The notes below the pieces were generated by a model, which was not told the DNA's origin, did no database searches, and saw only the letters and a list, made by a program, of their open reading frames with translations. DNA of 64,000 bases from Inia geoffrensis (taxonomy: Eukaryota; Chordata; Mammalia; Artiodactyla; Iniidae). The stretch lies in the NCBI GenBank assembly GCA_036417435.1, contig CM070903.1:81461501-81525500 (forward strand), read 5' to 3'. Each line of letters begins with the position of its first letter. The first letter of the stretch is position 1. This document shows, one piece after another, positions 44,913 through 57,190 of the stretch. A program made the translations under genes and the position numbers.

Positions 44913-45289
44913 AGATGGATGTAAAAAACAAATGGAAGAGGAGCAGAAAATGATTACAACATCAAAACAACATTTCCCAGAATTTAAGGAGCGCCCACAA
45001 ACAATGCCATGGGAGGGAAGCTGTTCTCTTTTAAAAGTAGAGCTAAGAAAGGTTAAAGTACTTCTGAGAGATGACACTTATTAAGGTTGTATCTGGTTCA
45101 AAAAGATGTGGAGACCTAAGAACCTACTTTATAAACTCTCTCTGGCTTCCTGGAGGAAGTTCTCATCAAACCACTCTAGAGTAGGCTTTCTATATTTTTG
45201 GTATTAATATAGTCTCATTTTTCCACAACCTGTAATTCAATAAGAGTTAACCTTGTATTTACCAGAATGTTTGATCAACAGCAAAGAAG

Positions 45290-45486
45290 TGAGTTGACAA
45301 GGTGATTTACACTTAAAATCTCATTCAACCTTTAAAACAATCCTATGAGACAGGCACTACTGTCCCATTTACAGGCAAAGAAACAACCCCAAGAAGGTGA
45401 AGCAACTCACCCAACATTGTACAGCTAGTGATGGATCAGGGTTCCAAACCCATGTCTTGTGACTTTCAATACCATGTTCTTTTGGC
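45290..45486 (-). repeat. MIR SINE
   Basis: AACAATCCTATGAGACAGGC, CCCATTTACAGGCAAAGAAA and TTGTACAGCTAGTGATGGAT. Confidence 0.8.
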
Positions 45487-45714
45487 TCCACCAAACTGCT
45501 CACAAGCTGTACTCCACTGAACCCTAGGATACTGCAGGGGCTGAAAAGAACAGTGGGATGGGGTGGGGTGGAGGCCTGGTAAGTGGGGCTGTGAACCCCT
45601 ACCCTGATTAACTCATTTTAAGTGGTGGGTGTTGCTAATTATATATGTTGCATATGCATCAAGTATCCCATTTAAAGCACATTTTCTGTGACTGAAAACT
45701 TTCTAAAATTGGTG

Positions 45715-45940
45715 CTCCATGACACGTTTTCAATTTTAGCACTATTGACATTTTGAGCGAGACAATTATTTGCTGAAGAAAAGCTGTTTTGCGAATTATA
45801 GGATCTTTAGCAGCATCCCTGGCTTCTACTCACTAGATGCCAATAGCACTCCCACTCCAGTTGTGACCAAAAATGTCTCCAGCAGTTATCAATATCCCCA
45901 GGGGAGCAAAATCTCTCCATTTGAGAACCATTGCTCTCTC
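45715..45940 (+). mobile_element. non-autonomous DNA transposon fossil, hAT type
   Basis: TTTAGCACTATTGACATTTT, TTTAGCAGCATCCCTGGCTT, CCAAAAATGTCTCCAGCAGT and TTTGAGAACCATTGC occur in the order of a common mammalian hAT-type element. I do not name the subfamily. The open frames over it are not genes. Confidence 0.55.
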
Positions 45941-47094
45941 TATGTGATGCTGCCCATCTTTGAATGCCCTGCGCTAGAAACTGTGAGAATTTAAGGACAC
46001 AAAAATCTAGTCCCTTAAAAAGAGAGATGAGCCTAGAAAAATAGCAATTGCACAAGATGAAAAAGAGTAATGACAATAAAAGATTGACAAAAAGAATGAG
46101 AAAAGGTAAAACTGGTTGCTCTAAGAGATGATGTGGCTTGGTAATCTAGATTGACATACAGTTTCTATAAATTCATTAAAAATGAAACCAACTTCCCAGA
46201 CTCATAAGGATCAAGCAGGGAGTATTCACCAAGATCCTAAGTGTTCATCATCCTAAATTGAAATTTCTAACAAACAGGTTAGTTTTGTCTTCTAGGACAT
46301 AATCTAGCCTCTGGCAGAACCAAACTCCAGGATCCCAGATTCATTATGGGTAGGGGACATTAGGTTAGCAGAATCCCCCAGTCCATTCCCCTAGCTAATG
46401 CTCGCCGTACAACCATGGTATTCTCAAATATTTAGGTTGGAGAGTGAACTTAGCAGAAGGAAAATGACCAAACACTGGCTTAATAGAAGAGTAAATTCCA
46501 TAGATTTAGACAAGGCTAGATGTGAACTTCCTAACTGCTTTTTTCTCTACTTTCAAATATGTCAACCATCTAGAAATTTTACCAGTGGAAACACTTGCCT
46601 TTATTAGTAGCTGAGGCCTCAAGACCATGGAAATTAGAATTTTTTTCTTTAGCTGTGACAATGACTTATTTTCATTATTCCTCCCTGCCTCCACCCTAAG
46701 AATTCACTCTCAATTCATATTCAATCATTTCTCACAAGTTTTCCTCTTATTTATATGGATGCCAGGTTTGACCTTGTTAGGACTCCTTTATCGAGATGAT
46801 AAACACACAATAGAGGATTTAACTCATTCCTTTGCCCCCAAATAAATTGAGTCTCCTGGCAAGGCAGATTAAAGGGTTGACATCAGCTATACTTTGTAGC
46901 AGAAAAAAAATGATACTTTTCAAGGGCAACTATAGACTGTGAAGACCTCTTCTGACCCTGAATTAAGGACACGGAAATTTCTACCCAAAGTTTGGCCTTT
47001 CTGGTTGGAGAATATTTTGGAAATTGATTGATGGTTTCTATCTAGAGTGGTGAGATACCTTCCTGAAAGCCCAAGGAGATGGGACTAGGCCCTC
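45941..47094. other. unassigned MASP1 intron 2 sequence
   Basis: No repeat or exon recognised. Confidence 0.5.
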
Positions 47095-47200
47095 TGGAAG
47101 GGCAGCAGCATCCTGGTTTCTTGACTGGGATTCAGGAGATGCCTGTTCTAGTCCCAGATCTGCCACTAACTCCCAAATGATCTGGAGTAGAAAAGACAAT
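47095..47200 (+). repeat. MIR SINE 5' part
   Basis: CTGTTCTAGTCCCAGATCTG and CCACTAACTCCCAAATGATC. Confidence 0.55.
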
Positions 47201-48049
47201 CTTTTAGCACTCTCTCTGCTCCAAAATTAGACTTATGACCTCTGAGCATAGCAAAGAAACAGTCTGTGTGAGGCAACACAGAGACTGAGCTGCCTACCTG
47301 AAGCGCCCAACAGTCCTTGCTTCTCTGATTCCAACACATTTTTCCAGTTCCTTTAGAAGAAGAGATTAGCATATTGGACAGAGAGGTATTACTTTGCTTG
47401 GGCTTGCACAGCTCACTTCCTTCCAGAATGCCATCCCAGCACTAGCATTGGCCTCCCTGCAGAGGTTCTAGCAGCCATGGGGCCTGAGCAGGCCTTCCTT
47501 CACAGGACGCTGCACCCTGATCAGCTGATGACTAGTGCTCACGTGGAGACAGGTCCTGTGTTCTTGCCCACACGTGCCCGGCAGAGTTCCCCTCCTGGAC
47601 TCAAGAACTTATAGGATGTCAGGCAACAGGGGCCTTCTGGAGACCCATCTAGTCCCATGCCATTGTTGTTATTGTTTTTCAAATATTTTCTCCCTAGTGG
47701 ACATTTTCTTCTTACAAATCTTCTAGTAGTCCTGATATAGGAAACAGAAGTGAGGCTGCTAGGGTTGAAGGTGGCTCAGAAGCTCACTCTGCTCACTCAA
47801 CCTTCTTGGTCCCCCTGAATACCTTGCAGGAATTACAGCTTGAATACTCCTTAAGTTCCCAATTCAGGGACAAGACTAGTACTCTCGCCTGTGAACCCTA
47901 AAACCCAGAAGCCTTCAACATATAGTCGAAACCCGTTGACTTTTTCTAATTGTGTTCTCTCCCTAACCCTCCACCCCCAGAATATGTGGCTTTCCTGGCT
48001 ATGAATGAGAAGGAGGCTCTTCCCTTTTCATCTGAATGAAGCATGAGCA
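47201..48049. other. unassigned MASP1 intron 2 sequence
   Basis: No repeat or exon recognised. Confidence 0.5.
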
Positions 48050-48170
48050 TGCCAGCCATGTCAGCCTTGGATAAGTCAATACCCCTCTACAAAATTCTGT
48101 CTTTTCATCTGTTCCATGAGGAGTAGAATGAGATGATCCCTAAGGTCCCTTAAATTCCAGAATTTTAATC
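48050..48170 (+). repeat. MIR SINE fragment
   Basis: TTGGATAAGTCAATACCCCT, then TGAGATGATCCCTAAGGTCC. Confidence 0.6.
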
Positions 48171-48834
48171 TTCATTCTCCTTGCCAGAGCTTTCCAGATG
48201 ACCACCCCCCCAAACCCTCATTATTCCTAGTTAGGATAATGCCAGAAGATGGTAATAATATGTTACAGCGGCCACTTCTTGAAGTTCCGTGGCCATAAGC
48301 ACTCCATTAAGATACTATAGTCTGCTGGAGTTGCCTTAGTGACATGTCATTTGAAGAAAACTTGTAAATATATCATGCCAGTGCTGTCCTTTTCCAAGGA
48401 ACTTGGAATATCACTCATTTCTGTCTGATGGGATAATATCCCCGTTTTGAGGCTCTTTCATTCTGTGACTGAATTCACCTGGCAGGCCTGGGAGTGGGTT
48501 TAAAGGACCGTCCAGTTCATTTCAGCCCAGCCCCAGTCCACAGACTGCCCTTCCCACCCTGGCCCATCAGGGTGATGATGACGGAGTTGCTGACACTGCA
48601 CATCAGCAGCTTGACGAAGGGCAGGACCCCAAGGCTGTGGTCTGGATGCTCTCATTTTATGAAAATTCCTTTCCAGCCTGACTTCCCGCAGTCTTTGGTC
48701 TTCAAGGCACATGCACATCTGCACGACAGGATTTGCTTCCTTGGAATGTGGCTGCAATGTGTGGATTCCTACAGTGCACAGATGAGACATATGAATCACA
48801 GCTGGTTAATGGCGAGGGGCAGAGCACAGACACT
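48171..48834. other. unassigned MASP1 intron 2 sequence
   Basis: Open frames of 120 (plus) and 99 (minus) residues overlap over 48494-48856; no motif, no convincing splice context. Confidence 0.5.
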
Positions 48835-48990
48835 GGCCAGGAAACTGGAGGCCTAGATTCTTGTGGCCGTTCTCTACTAACTAAGTAATGCTGGGCAAGT
48901 GATTGCTTTTACAGTGGACTCTTTCCTCCTGTCTCAAATACAGGGAGTTGAACCAGATGTTCTCTAAGGTCCACCTAGCCCTGATATTCT
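48835..48990 (+). repeat. MIR SINE
   Basis: TAATGCTGGGCAAGTGATTG and TTGAACCAGATGTTCTCTAA. Confidence 0.65.
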
Positions 48991-49599
48991 ATGTATCTAA
49001 GACCTCAGGAATCATGATTCAACTTCATGATCATCATGCTGAACCCCTAGAAAGGGCAATTCATTGGCCAAGGTCACACGGGGACCAGAATTTATATCTC
49101 AAAACTCTCAGTCTTTTCTTTTCTTCTTTTAAAAATATTAAGTGACAGTGGCGTCCCCCATCTTACGGATGCTTAGGGTTTTAAGTGTAATGTAAGGCAA
49201 ATACTGTCTATAGTCAAGCTTACTCTCTTAAATATAGTAGAGCACTGTCTTTTAGAATGTCCAGAAGAGACTTTTTTTCCCAGAAATGCAACAAATTATA
49301 TAGTTCCTTTAGTTGAGCATCAGATGAAGTAGTTTGACTTGTGCTGAGGAATGAGCCCTGGAGCTATAGTTACTGAAAAAGGTACCCAGAAACCAGAACC
49401 ACCAAGGGAACAGCAGATTCACACATCTTATTTTCAAGTTCACTTCATGGTATCTGTTCATCGGAAAAGGAGATAATAAAAACCTGCATTTGGCTTTTTT
49501 CTCTTTCTCTCTTTCCCTTCCTTTTATTGAGTGCATATAGCTCAACTGGCATCTGTTAAATGCTCATATGACATAACACCACTTTTCTCCTCTTAACTC
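48991..49599. other. unassigned MASP1 intron 2 sequence
   Basis: No repeat or exon recognised. Confidence 0.5.
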
Positions 49600-49850
49600 T
49601 ATATTCTTGATACATTCAACATTTCTTCCATTCTCTCCACTTTAGCCCTTTAGTTCCAGTTCTTATTCCTCTCACCTAGTTTATTGCAATACCATCCTAA
49701 ATGTCTACCAGCTGTGGGTCTCTCCCCAACCAGTCGACCCTCTACACGTGTCCAGAGAGATCTTCTTAAACATTGCTTTGATTGTGCAACTCTCAAAACC
49801 TATCAATGGTTCTCTGCTGTCTATGGAATGAAGTCCAAGAATTTTATTGA
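49600..49850 (+). repeat. L2 LINE fragment
   Basis: CACCTAGTTTATTGCAATAC and CTATCAATGGTTCTCTGCTG follow sense L2. Confidence 0.6.
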
Positions 49851-49854
49851 AAAT

Positions 49855-50105
49855 CTGCCATAAGTTGGACACTGCACCAAAGACAGGCCCCCTGAAGATG
49901 AGTAAGACAGTACCTGCCCTCCTAGAACTCATGATTTCATAGTGTGTCATAAGACAAGTACATAATTAATAAGCTAAAGCTGGGCAGAGTAACACAAGAG
50001 TATGGGGCAGTATATAAGTTGTAGAGTGATCATTTCTGGGTGTTGAAGAAAAACTTTGGAAATAGTTAATGTCTGAGATAAGTCTTGAAGGGTAAAGAGG
50101 AATTT
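49855..50105 (-). repeat. L2 LINE 3' end
   Basis: CAGTACCTGCCCTCCTAGAA and ATGTCTGAGATAAGTCTTGA follow antisense L2, head to head with the previous copy. Confidence 0.6.
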
Positions 50106-50269
50106 AACAGTGTAATTCCCTAAACTTCTTGATCTCCCTAAACATCGGTTTTGTGATTGGTACCAAAAAAAAAGACTCAATGATACAGTACCTTCCTTGC
50201 AGTTTATGCAAGGGTTTAAATGAAATGATGGCTTATGAGTGGAATCAGTACTGCAAAAGGCAAACATGT

Positions 50270-50470
50270 TCAGTGGTTTGGAGTTCAGGCTCTAGAGCCA
50301 CTCAGACCTAGAGTCAGGTCCTGCTTCCACTATTTATTGTAAAATAGGGATAACAGTAATGCCTACCTCTTGGGCTTATTGTGAATGTCAAGTGAGGTAA
50401 ATGCTATATTGACATATGCCCAACACCTATGTAATTAGTTCAGTAAGCATTATTAGAATGGTAATGATGG
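50270..50470 (+). repeat. MIR SINE
   Basis: TGTAAAATAGGGATAACAGT, ATGCCTACCTCTTGGGCTTA and TCAGTAAGCATTATTAGAAT. Confidence 0.7.
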
Positions 50471-50694
50471 CAAGGGTGTGAGCTCTAAAGTGCCTGCTGG
50501 TATCACCAGATGCTCAATGAGTGTCAGTTTCCTCATCTGCTCTGACTTTACCACTAGCTGGCTGCCTATGACCTTGCACATATCACTCAGTTTTTCAGGC
50601 AATTGATGGAAAAGTACTCTGAAAGGACTAATCAAATGCAAGACGTTGTTTATTTCTCCTGTGTATTCATTTGTCGTAACACAAGTTTGTGGCA

Positions 50695-50850
50695 CTTTCT
50701 GATCTATTACCTCCTTTGATTCTCATAGACTAGGGAGAGCCAGGATTACTACACCTAATTTAGAGGAAAGGATACTGAGCATCAAGAGCTTAAGTGCATT
50801 TGTTGTCCAGGACTTTAGAGCAAAGCCAGGTTTCAGCTCTTGTTCTTCTT
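50695..50850 (-). repeat. MIR SINE fragment
   Basis: TTACCTCCTTTGATTCTCAT and AGGAAAGGATACTGAGCATC. Confidence 0.55.
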
Positions 50851-51079
50851 ACTCCTAAGTCATGATTGTGTTTCTCCATTTGGCCCTTCTCAGAACAAGT
50901 TTTATCCTGGTAGGGATTTCAGGATTTTGATATGCTTCCTGGCTATAAGAGAAATTTAGTAAAATCTTGTAAAACTGAAGGAACTTGAGGGTCCCTGTGT
51001 TGTCTATATTTTGTTAAAGAACTTTCTCTTTTATTCTGACATTAAGAGAAAAAAAAATTTATAAAAATGGAGTCTGAGC

Positions 51080-51284
51080 GGGCTTCCCTGGTGGCACAGT
51101 GGTTGAGAGTCCGCCTGCCGATGCAGGGGACACGGGTTCGTGCCCCAGTCCGGGAGGATCCCACGTGCCGTGGAGTGGCTGGGCCTGTGAGCCATGGCCT
51201 CTGAGCCTGTGCGTCCGGAGCCTGTGCTCCGCAACAGGAGAGGCCACAACAGTGAGAGGCCCGTGTACCGAAAAAAAAAAAAAA
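51080..51284 (+). repeat. young CHR SINE with 17-bp TSD in MASP1 intron 2
   Basis: AAAAATGGAGTCTGAGC at 51063-51079 is repeated exactly at 51285-51301. The A tail is pure and both pol III boxes are present (TGGCACAGTGG; GGGTTCGTGCC). It is in sense orientation relative to MASP1. Confidence 0.96.
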
Positions 51285-51489
51285 AAAAATGGAGTCTGAG
51301 CTATGAAGGTTGGGAAAGTGCTCAATTTATCTGTTTGTGGTACACAAGTCTAATGGTGAACTCAAGGACATTGCACTAGACTGTCAGCCCCAGGAGTTCA
51401 GGCCCTATGTCTGTGTTTATTTCTAGTAGTGAGCACAGCCCTGGGGGCAGAACAGGAAAAAGCAAAAATCTCCTGGTGGTAAGCGTAAA

Positions 51490-51630
51490 GGAAAGGGCTC
51501 TGGTCTAAAGATCAGCCACTGACTCCTGTTGAGACATTGGGCAAGTCACTTGTCTGCTCTGGGCCTCAGTTTCTCCATCTGCCCAATGAGGAAATTGGAC
51601 TGGCTGACCTCTCTAAGCCCTTCCAGCCCT
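51490..51630 (+). repeat. MIR SINE
   Basis: CATTGGGCAAGTCACTTGTC and GGCCTCAGTTTCTCCATCTG. Confidence 0.8.
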
Positions 51631-52261
51631 GATGCTCCCTTCCCAGGCCTCGTTGGGTCAGTCTGCATCCTGCTGTGTAATTGACAGATAAGTCCCTCCC
51701 ATGGCCCTGCTCCAAGACTGACTCCTCTGAACCCCAACTCCTAATTTCTGTGCAGTGCTCTGTGTTTACTCTGAACGTGTCCTTGACCTTCAACTACTGC
51801 CGAAGCTCTGTTCATTCTCTGGGAGTAGACAGGAGGCCTTGCCCCTGAAGGAAAAGAGGAATGGGTAGATGTTTCTCATGAATTTCAATTGTATTCCCTA
51901 GTGGAATTCTTCACTCCAGAGATATCAGGTCTCCAAATCCATTCTAGCTGATTCAGAAGAATCAGGAAGTGAAAATGAGCTTCAGAAAAAGCGTGACAAC
52001 AGCTTATTTTATGAAGGAAGTACAAACAGCACAGGCTCTGGGGTGATGGAAAACAGAAGGAAGGTTCCCAGCGCTGGGGCAGAGAATGTGGGCAAGTGTG
52101 GGTGAGTGTGAGGTGGGAGTGCTCTGGGGAATAGGTGCCCCGGTGTGCAAATCTGTGTGCTTATGTGTATGTACACACGCCGCTCTCAGACACACCTTGG
52201 TAAAAAGCAGGGCTTGAATTTGCTTTGATGTGCTCATAGAAGAAAAAGTAGGGAAGGGGAG
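51631..52261. other. unassigned MASP1 intron 2 sequence
   Basis: No repeat or exon recognised. Confidence 0.5.
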
Positions 52262-52745
52262 GTATTCATTTATTCAACAAATATTCATTGAATGCCTACC
52301 ATTTACTAGAGCTTGGGGTATAGCGATAATCAAGACAGAAATGCCGGTCGGCTGGGTGCTTACATGACACTGGGGGGAACAGACAATAAACACTAAACAC
52401 AATCCACAGGTTAATTATATAATGAGTAGTAAGGTGATAGGCAAAGAAGTGAAACAGAGCAGGGTAAAGATGGTCCACATGAGGTGGGGTGCATGTTACC
52501 ACTGCAATATGTTGATCAAGGTGGTCCTTGTTGAAAGGGTGACATTTGAGCAAAGACTTGAAGAAGTTGAGAAAGTCAGCCCTGTGGCTTTCTGGGGAAA
52601 AGCATCCCAACCAGAAAGAACAGCCAAGCCCTTAGTGGGAAAGTGCCTGGTGTGTTTGAAGAAGAGCAAGGTTGGCAGTGTGGCTGGAGCAGGAGGGACA
52701 GGGATGGGAGATGAAGACAGAGGTACAGGTGGGAGCCCCATCACC
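52262..52745 (-). repeat. L2 LINE 3' end, 0.5 kb
   Basis: TTATTCAACAAATATTCATT, AGGGTGACATTTGAGCAAAG and GGTTGGCAGTGTGGCTGGAG appear in antisense L2 order. The 113-residue plus-strand open frame is L2 antisense, not an exon. Confidence 0.8.
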
Positions 52746-54109
52746 AGGGGGCCTGGGAAATAGGGTCCCTGCCTAATGCGCACAGGCAATGGCAGACTTT
52801 ACAAGCTGCTTTCCCACCCATGTGTCATTTGACCTCCTGACTCTTAGAGGATAGGATTAAGGTCCACCTAGTATGTTTGTGAAAACTGAGGCTGAACCCA
52901 GTGGTGCACTTATCAATGATCAACAGCCTGGTCTGGACTGGGGGGTGGGTTGGGAGGGCAGAGAAGAGATACCTCGGTAGCTCTCTATTCACCACTCAGA
53001 TATTCTAGACATTAGTAAACTCAAGTGCTGAGATAATAGTAAAATGATAGAATAGTTAGGAGATGATGAGTTTTTATATAATTTATTTCTTTTTAATATA
53101 ATTTATTTAATTGTAAATTTATGAAACAGTTTTTCATAGTGGCTGTGTTTAACAACAGCATCGCAAAAATCCCTGAAAAGTTGACAACTGGCCCCTGTAA
53201 GTTGGTAAGAGCCAGCTCCAGGGCACCAGTGCCTGGGGAGGTTAAAGTGACACATGTGAGTGGCAGGGCGGTAACCAGAAGCCAGGTCTTTTGGTCCCTA
53301 TTCTAGCTCTCTTGAAAATTTTCCAAGATTTGAGGATGTGCATTTGGGCTGGGGAGGGCAGGGTCCTGGGCAGTGGCGGAGGGACATACCGGCTTGCACA
53401 TTCCTGGAAAGTGCCTGGAAACGCTGGCCCGTGGCGGGTCCCTTCTCTCCGCTCAGCACTTACTTAATCACTGCTTTCACCCCAGTGCTGACTGTGACCG
53501 ACCTGGAGCCAGGCTGCCTCTGCAGGAGAAGAACACAACAAGGCTTTGTTTTTGCCTGTCCCCAGGCTATTTTCCTGTCCTGAACCTTTTGGGGCTCAGC
53601 TTCCCGGTCCCAGAGGGTATTTGCATGTGAATGGGCCTGGCTCTGAAGTCACAGAAGGGGTGGATGGGGAGTCTAAGCCATTCACGGGCCAATGAGAGTA
53701 AAGCCCTTCCTGGCCCCCCTTCCCAACCATGATTCCCAGACGCTTCCACCCACACCCGCCAGCCCTGCCGCACTGAGATGCCAGGCGCCTCCAGTTTCCC
53801 ACCTGCGGGATGCTTGCTTCCCAAGCTCGCGGCCACCCCTCCCCAACCAGCTCTTTCTTCTCCCCGTGCTCTGCTGCCTAGAGACCGTCTCCTTTTCTGG
53901 CGGGAGCCCTCCTAGCGACTGGGCAATCCTTCTGGTAACAGAGGGATTCGGGGACTCTAACACCTGCCAGCTGGGTCTCAGGTCCTCAGACTGTTAATGG
54001 CGTCTAGCATTTTCATGTACACGATACATACCTTCCTAGGGGCTTACCCAGCTCTGCTAGGAGGTTTTTACTCCGACTAACAAATGTATAAGAACACTTT
54101 GCTGGGACT
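52746..54109. other. GC-rich, repeat-poor block in MASP1 intron 2
   Basis: The part 53330-54000 is GC-rich with several CpGs (CTCGCGGCCACC; CCTGCGGGATG) and has open frames on both strands. It could be a regulatory block; no exon is supported. Confidence 0.4.
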
Positions 54110-54262
54110 ATCAGTATATCTGGGCCCTGATGGTGGCTCTGCCATTATCTGGCCATGTGACTTTCAACCAGTTACTTCACTTCTCTGAGCCTCAGTTTCC
54201 CCATCTAAGAGAGGAAAATGATAGGTAGCCTTTAATGTCCTTTCTATCTCTGACCTTCTATG
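54110..54262 (+). repeat. MIR SINE
   Basis: GGTGGCTCTGCCATTATCTG and GAGCCTCAGTTTCCCCATCT. Confidence 0.8.
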
Positions 54263-54284
54263 GTCTTGTAATTCCAGTTACTGA

Positions 54285-54390
54285 ACAAGGCTGGAAGTCA
54301 GAACATCTGAATTTTTATCTCAGGTCAGCTACTCCTAGGCTATGTGACCTTGGAAATTCATGTCACCTCTCTGGTCAGGGAATCACAATG
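54285..54390 (+). repeat. second MIR fragment
   Basis: AGGCTATGTGACCTTGGAAA and TCACCTCTCTGGTCAGGG, directly after the previous MIR. Confidence 0.6.
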
Positions 54391-54492
54391 TCTACCTGAA
54401 GTGCAATCATTACAAGACAGCCATCAGAAACAAAATAAAGAAGGTGAAAACACCTTGTCAACTGGAAATTCCACATGGGGTGGGGGAGTGGG

Positions 54493-54564
54493 AATTATTA
54501 CTATTACTACCACTACTACTACAATTATTATTATTGTTATTATTAATATCATCATTATTATTTT
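54493..54564. repeat. ATT/ACT trinucleotide repeat
   Basis: Imperfect ATT and ACT units for about 70 bases in MASP1 intron 2. Confidence 0.88.
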
Positions 54565-54695
54565 ATGGCCAAACGACTTGATCCAGGACTGAAGCAACAA
54601 CCTGCAGCCCCTCACAAATGTGACCAACCTGAGTCTTAACCCCACCAGCTGTGCTATTTTTACTTACATGGCTTTCAAGAGCTTCTGAAATGCAA

Positions 54696-54733
54696 TACAC
54701 ACATACATACACACACACACACGCACACACACG
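54696..54733. repeat. CA microsatellite
   Basis: CA units with CATA and CG interruptions. Confidence 0.88.
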
Positions 54734-55477
54734 TCTCCTTTTTTTTTCTAGACCCAGGTTCTTGTCTGGCATCTGGTACCTTTACTTTGCTCCTTCTCAT
54801 GATATTTAACTGCAGTTTGGGCACCTGGATAAAGTAGCAATTTGAGCTGTTAACCCCTGGCCCAGTCCCTGGAGGGTGACAGACTTGCAGTGAAGGCGAC
54901 CACAGGAGCACAGAGCACTCACTTGTGAGTCAGGGGTCCTGGGCCCAGGGCTGTCACTGAATCACTGGCCTAAATTCACACACCTAGAGAAATCCTTTGA
55001 AACACAGGAAAGTAAAGGGATTCCTGGACTTGCTATTATTCTCTTGTGGATGGAAGCTTTCAGAGATCCCTTAAATTACTCTGGTCCTCTCTTATAAAAT
55101 TAGGATAATATCGTTTCCATGTCACCCACCTCCCAGGACTAATAGGAGGCTTGTAAAGTTCAGAGAGCCAAAGGGACCTAAGATGCCACCTGCCAAATGA
55201 GGAGGCCAGGTTGCAAGGTCTCCTTGGGTTCCCTGCCTGCCCCATCAGCCTGGGATCTGGGGGGACTCATAAAAAAAGATGTCTGTGCTGCTGACCCCAG
55301 TGAGATTAGGAATGAAAGAGTGGAACCAGAAAACAAGAGAGTATCCAGGGACGTTTTCAGTCTCTTAATTCTTCTTCAGATATGTGAAATTACCCATGCC
55401 CCACTTAGCTGGGAGTCCAGAAAGGTGTCACCTCAGTTGGCTGAATCTCAGTGGTCCTGCTTTTCTCACTGATTTAC
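54734..55477. other. unassigned MASP1 intron 2 sequence
   Basis: No repeat or exon recognised. Confidence 0.5.
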
Positions 55478-56130
55478 TGAGTGCTGACTATATTTCAGGT
55501 AACTTTCTAAATATTTTACATATATTAACTCATGTCATGTTCACAAAGTCCTATGATTTATAAATACTATTATTTTCACTATTTTACAAATGAGAAAAAC
55601 CCAGATACAGAGTGTACTCAATTCCTAGGTCTGCCATAACAGATTGCCATTAACCTGGTGGTTTTAACAGCAGTTTCTTCTATCACAGTTCTGGAGGCCA
55701 GAAGTCTGAAATCAAGGTGTTGGTGGGGCCATGCTTCCTCTGAAGGCTCTAGGGAAAGATCCTTCCTTGCCTCTTCTAGCTGCCTGGTGGTTGTTTGCCA
55801 GTCCTTGGCATTCCTGGCTACGGCCGCATATCTCCAATCTCTGCCTCTGTATTCACGCTTCCCTCTGTGTATGTCTCTGTGTCCAAGTTTCCCATTTCTT
55901 ATAAGGACACCAGTCACTGGGTTAGGGTCCACCCTAATCCAGTATGATGTCATCTTAACATAATTTCATAGGCAAAGAACCATTTCCATATAAAGTCAAG
56001 TCCAAGAGTTAGGACTTGAACATATCTTTTAGGGAATACAATTTAACCTAAAACACAGAGAATTTAAATAATTTTGCTAACATCTACTAATTGGTGCAGA
56101 CTCATGTGCAACTTATATAAAGATGAGGTC
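55478..56130 (-). repeat. MIR SINE split by an MLT1 LTR
   Basis: The left half (55478-55612) reads as antisense MIR from the 3' end to the core (TTTTACAAATGAGAAAAACC). The core resumes after the LTR at 56061 (AATTTTGCTAACATCTACTA). Confidence 0.7.
55613..56055 (-). mobile_element. MLT1-type solo LTR inside a MIR, MASP1 intron 2
   Basis: CAGAG at 55608-55612 and 56056-56060 flanks an LTR whose plus strand runs TGTACTCAATTCC to CCTAAAACA. The interior shows the MLT1 pattern CTTATAAGGACACCAGTCA. MIR sequence continues on both sides, so the LTR landed inside a MIR. Confidence 0.88.
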
Positions 56131-56819
56131 CCACATGATCCAGTCTCAGTAAGGGGTTACATCCAAAATACAGAAAACGTTCACAATTGAAAGCAATTCA
56201 CAATTTGACTCACTCTCTTGAGAACCAAAAAAGGGCAGACATGTCCTTATCACAAACATTCTTAAATGTTCAATCCTCCATGCCCCCTCTCTCCCTCTCC
56301 TCTTCTTTCCCCTAAAGTCTTCAGGAATTTCACACCAAGGATCTCTTCTATCTCCCCCCATACCTCCACTTACACCCCATCCTCTGAGTCCCTCTTGGAC
56401 TTGACAATCACAAAAACTGTTCCCTGACATGAGACCCTCCCTGCCATGTACTGCCATGTGTGAATTTTAGTTGTTCCGAGTTTCTTGATTGTTTTCTCAG
56501 AATTTTATTTTTCACCGTATTGTTTGTGTGGAATTAAAGCAAAATTTTTCACCTCTTTTTCAGCTTTGTTGGGACCCAAGGGCTAGAAAAAAATGAGAGA
56601 AGAAAGTGAGAGAGTGATGAGGGGTCTCCATACATGACCATGAGGAAGGGAAGACTCAGGTGGTTATAAGAGATGGAGAGACTGGAAACCAACCCTGAAC
56701 TTCCGGGCTGGTTCAGCTGCCCCACCTGTGTGCTCTCTTTGTTGGTTGACCTGAACCAACTGATTTTATGCCATTGGGTAGAAGCTAGAGGGAAGTAGCT
56801 GTGGGCCCAAATTTCTTTT
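56131..56819. other. unassigned MASP1 intron 2 sequence
   Basis: No repeat or exon recognised. Confidence 0.5.
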
Positions 56820-57190
56820 TAAAATACTTTTAAAATATAAAAACAGGAAAAAGAAAAATTACCTATCATTTCACTAGCTATTGTTGTTCCCTTCCACTTT
56901 TTATTTTCAATGTATACTTTCAACATAGTTATAATTACATTGAATATACAATTTGTCCTGCTTTCTCACTTAGTATAACCTACTAAGAATGTTTCCAGAT
57001 CACTGAAAATTCTCCATTAATGCAATAATTAATAGCTGCTTAACTAAGCCAATGTTAATGCAGCAGTTCCCCTAGAATTGAGTATTTACATTGTTTCCAG
57101 TTTTCTATTATTATATATAACTGCTAGAAACATCATCGTTCATAAGTTTTTTTTCACAATTGGAATATCTTCCCCAAAATTATATTCCCA
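56820..57190 (-). mobile_element. old L1 3' UTR fragment in MASP1 intron 2
   Basis: The AT-rich stretch has features of antisense L1M 3' sequence (TTTCTCACTTAGTATAACCT; GAGTATTTACATTGTTTCC). Assignment to L1 is by pattern only. Confidence 0.5.

Noticed and set aside
51080..51150. A tRNA gene suggested by the A and B boxes
   Set aside because: The boxes belong to the tRNA-Glu-derived head of the CHR SINE; no cloverleaf with a proper acceptor stem or anticodon arm is maintained.
52422..52789. 113-residue plus and 97-residue minus frames as MASP1 alternative exons
   Set aside because: They are antisense and sense readings of an L2 3' end, without splice support.
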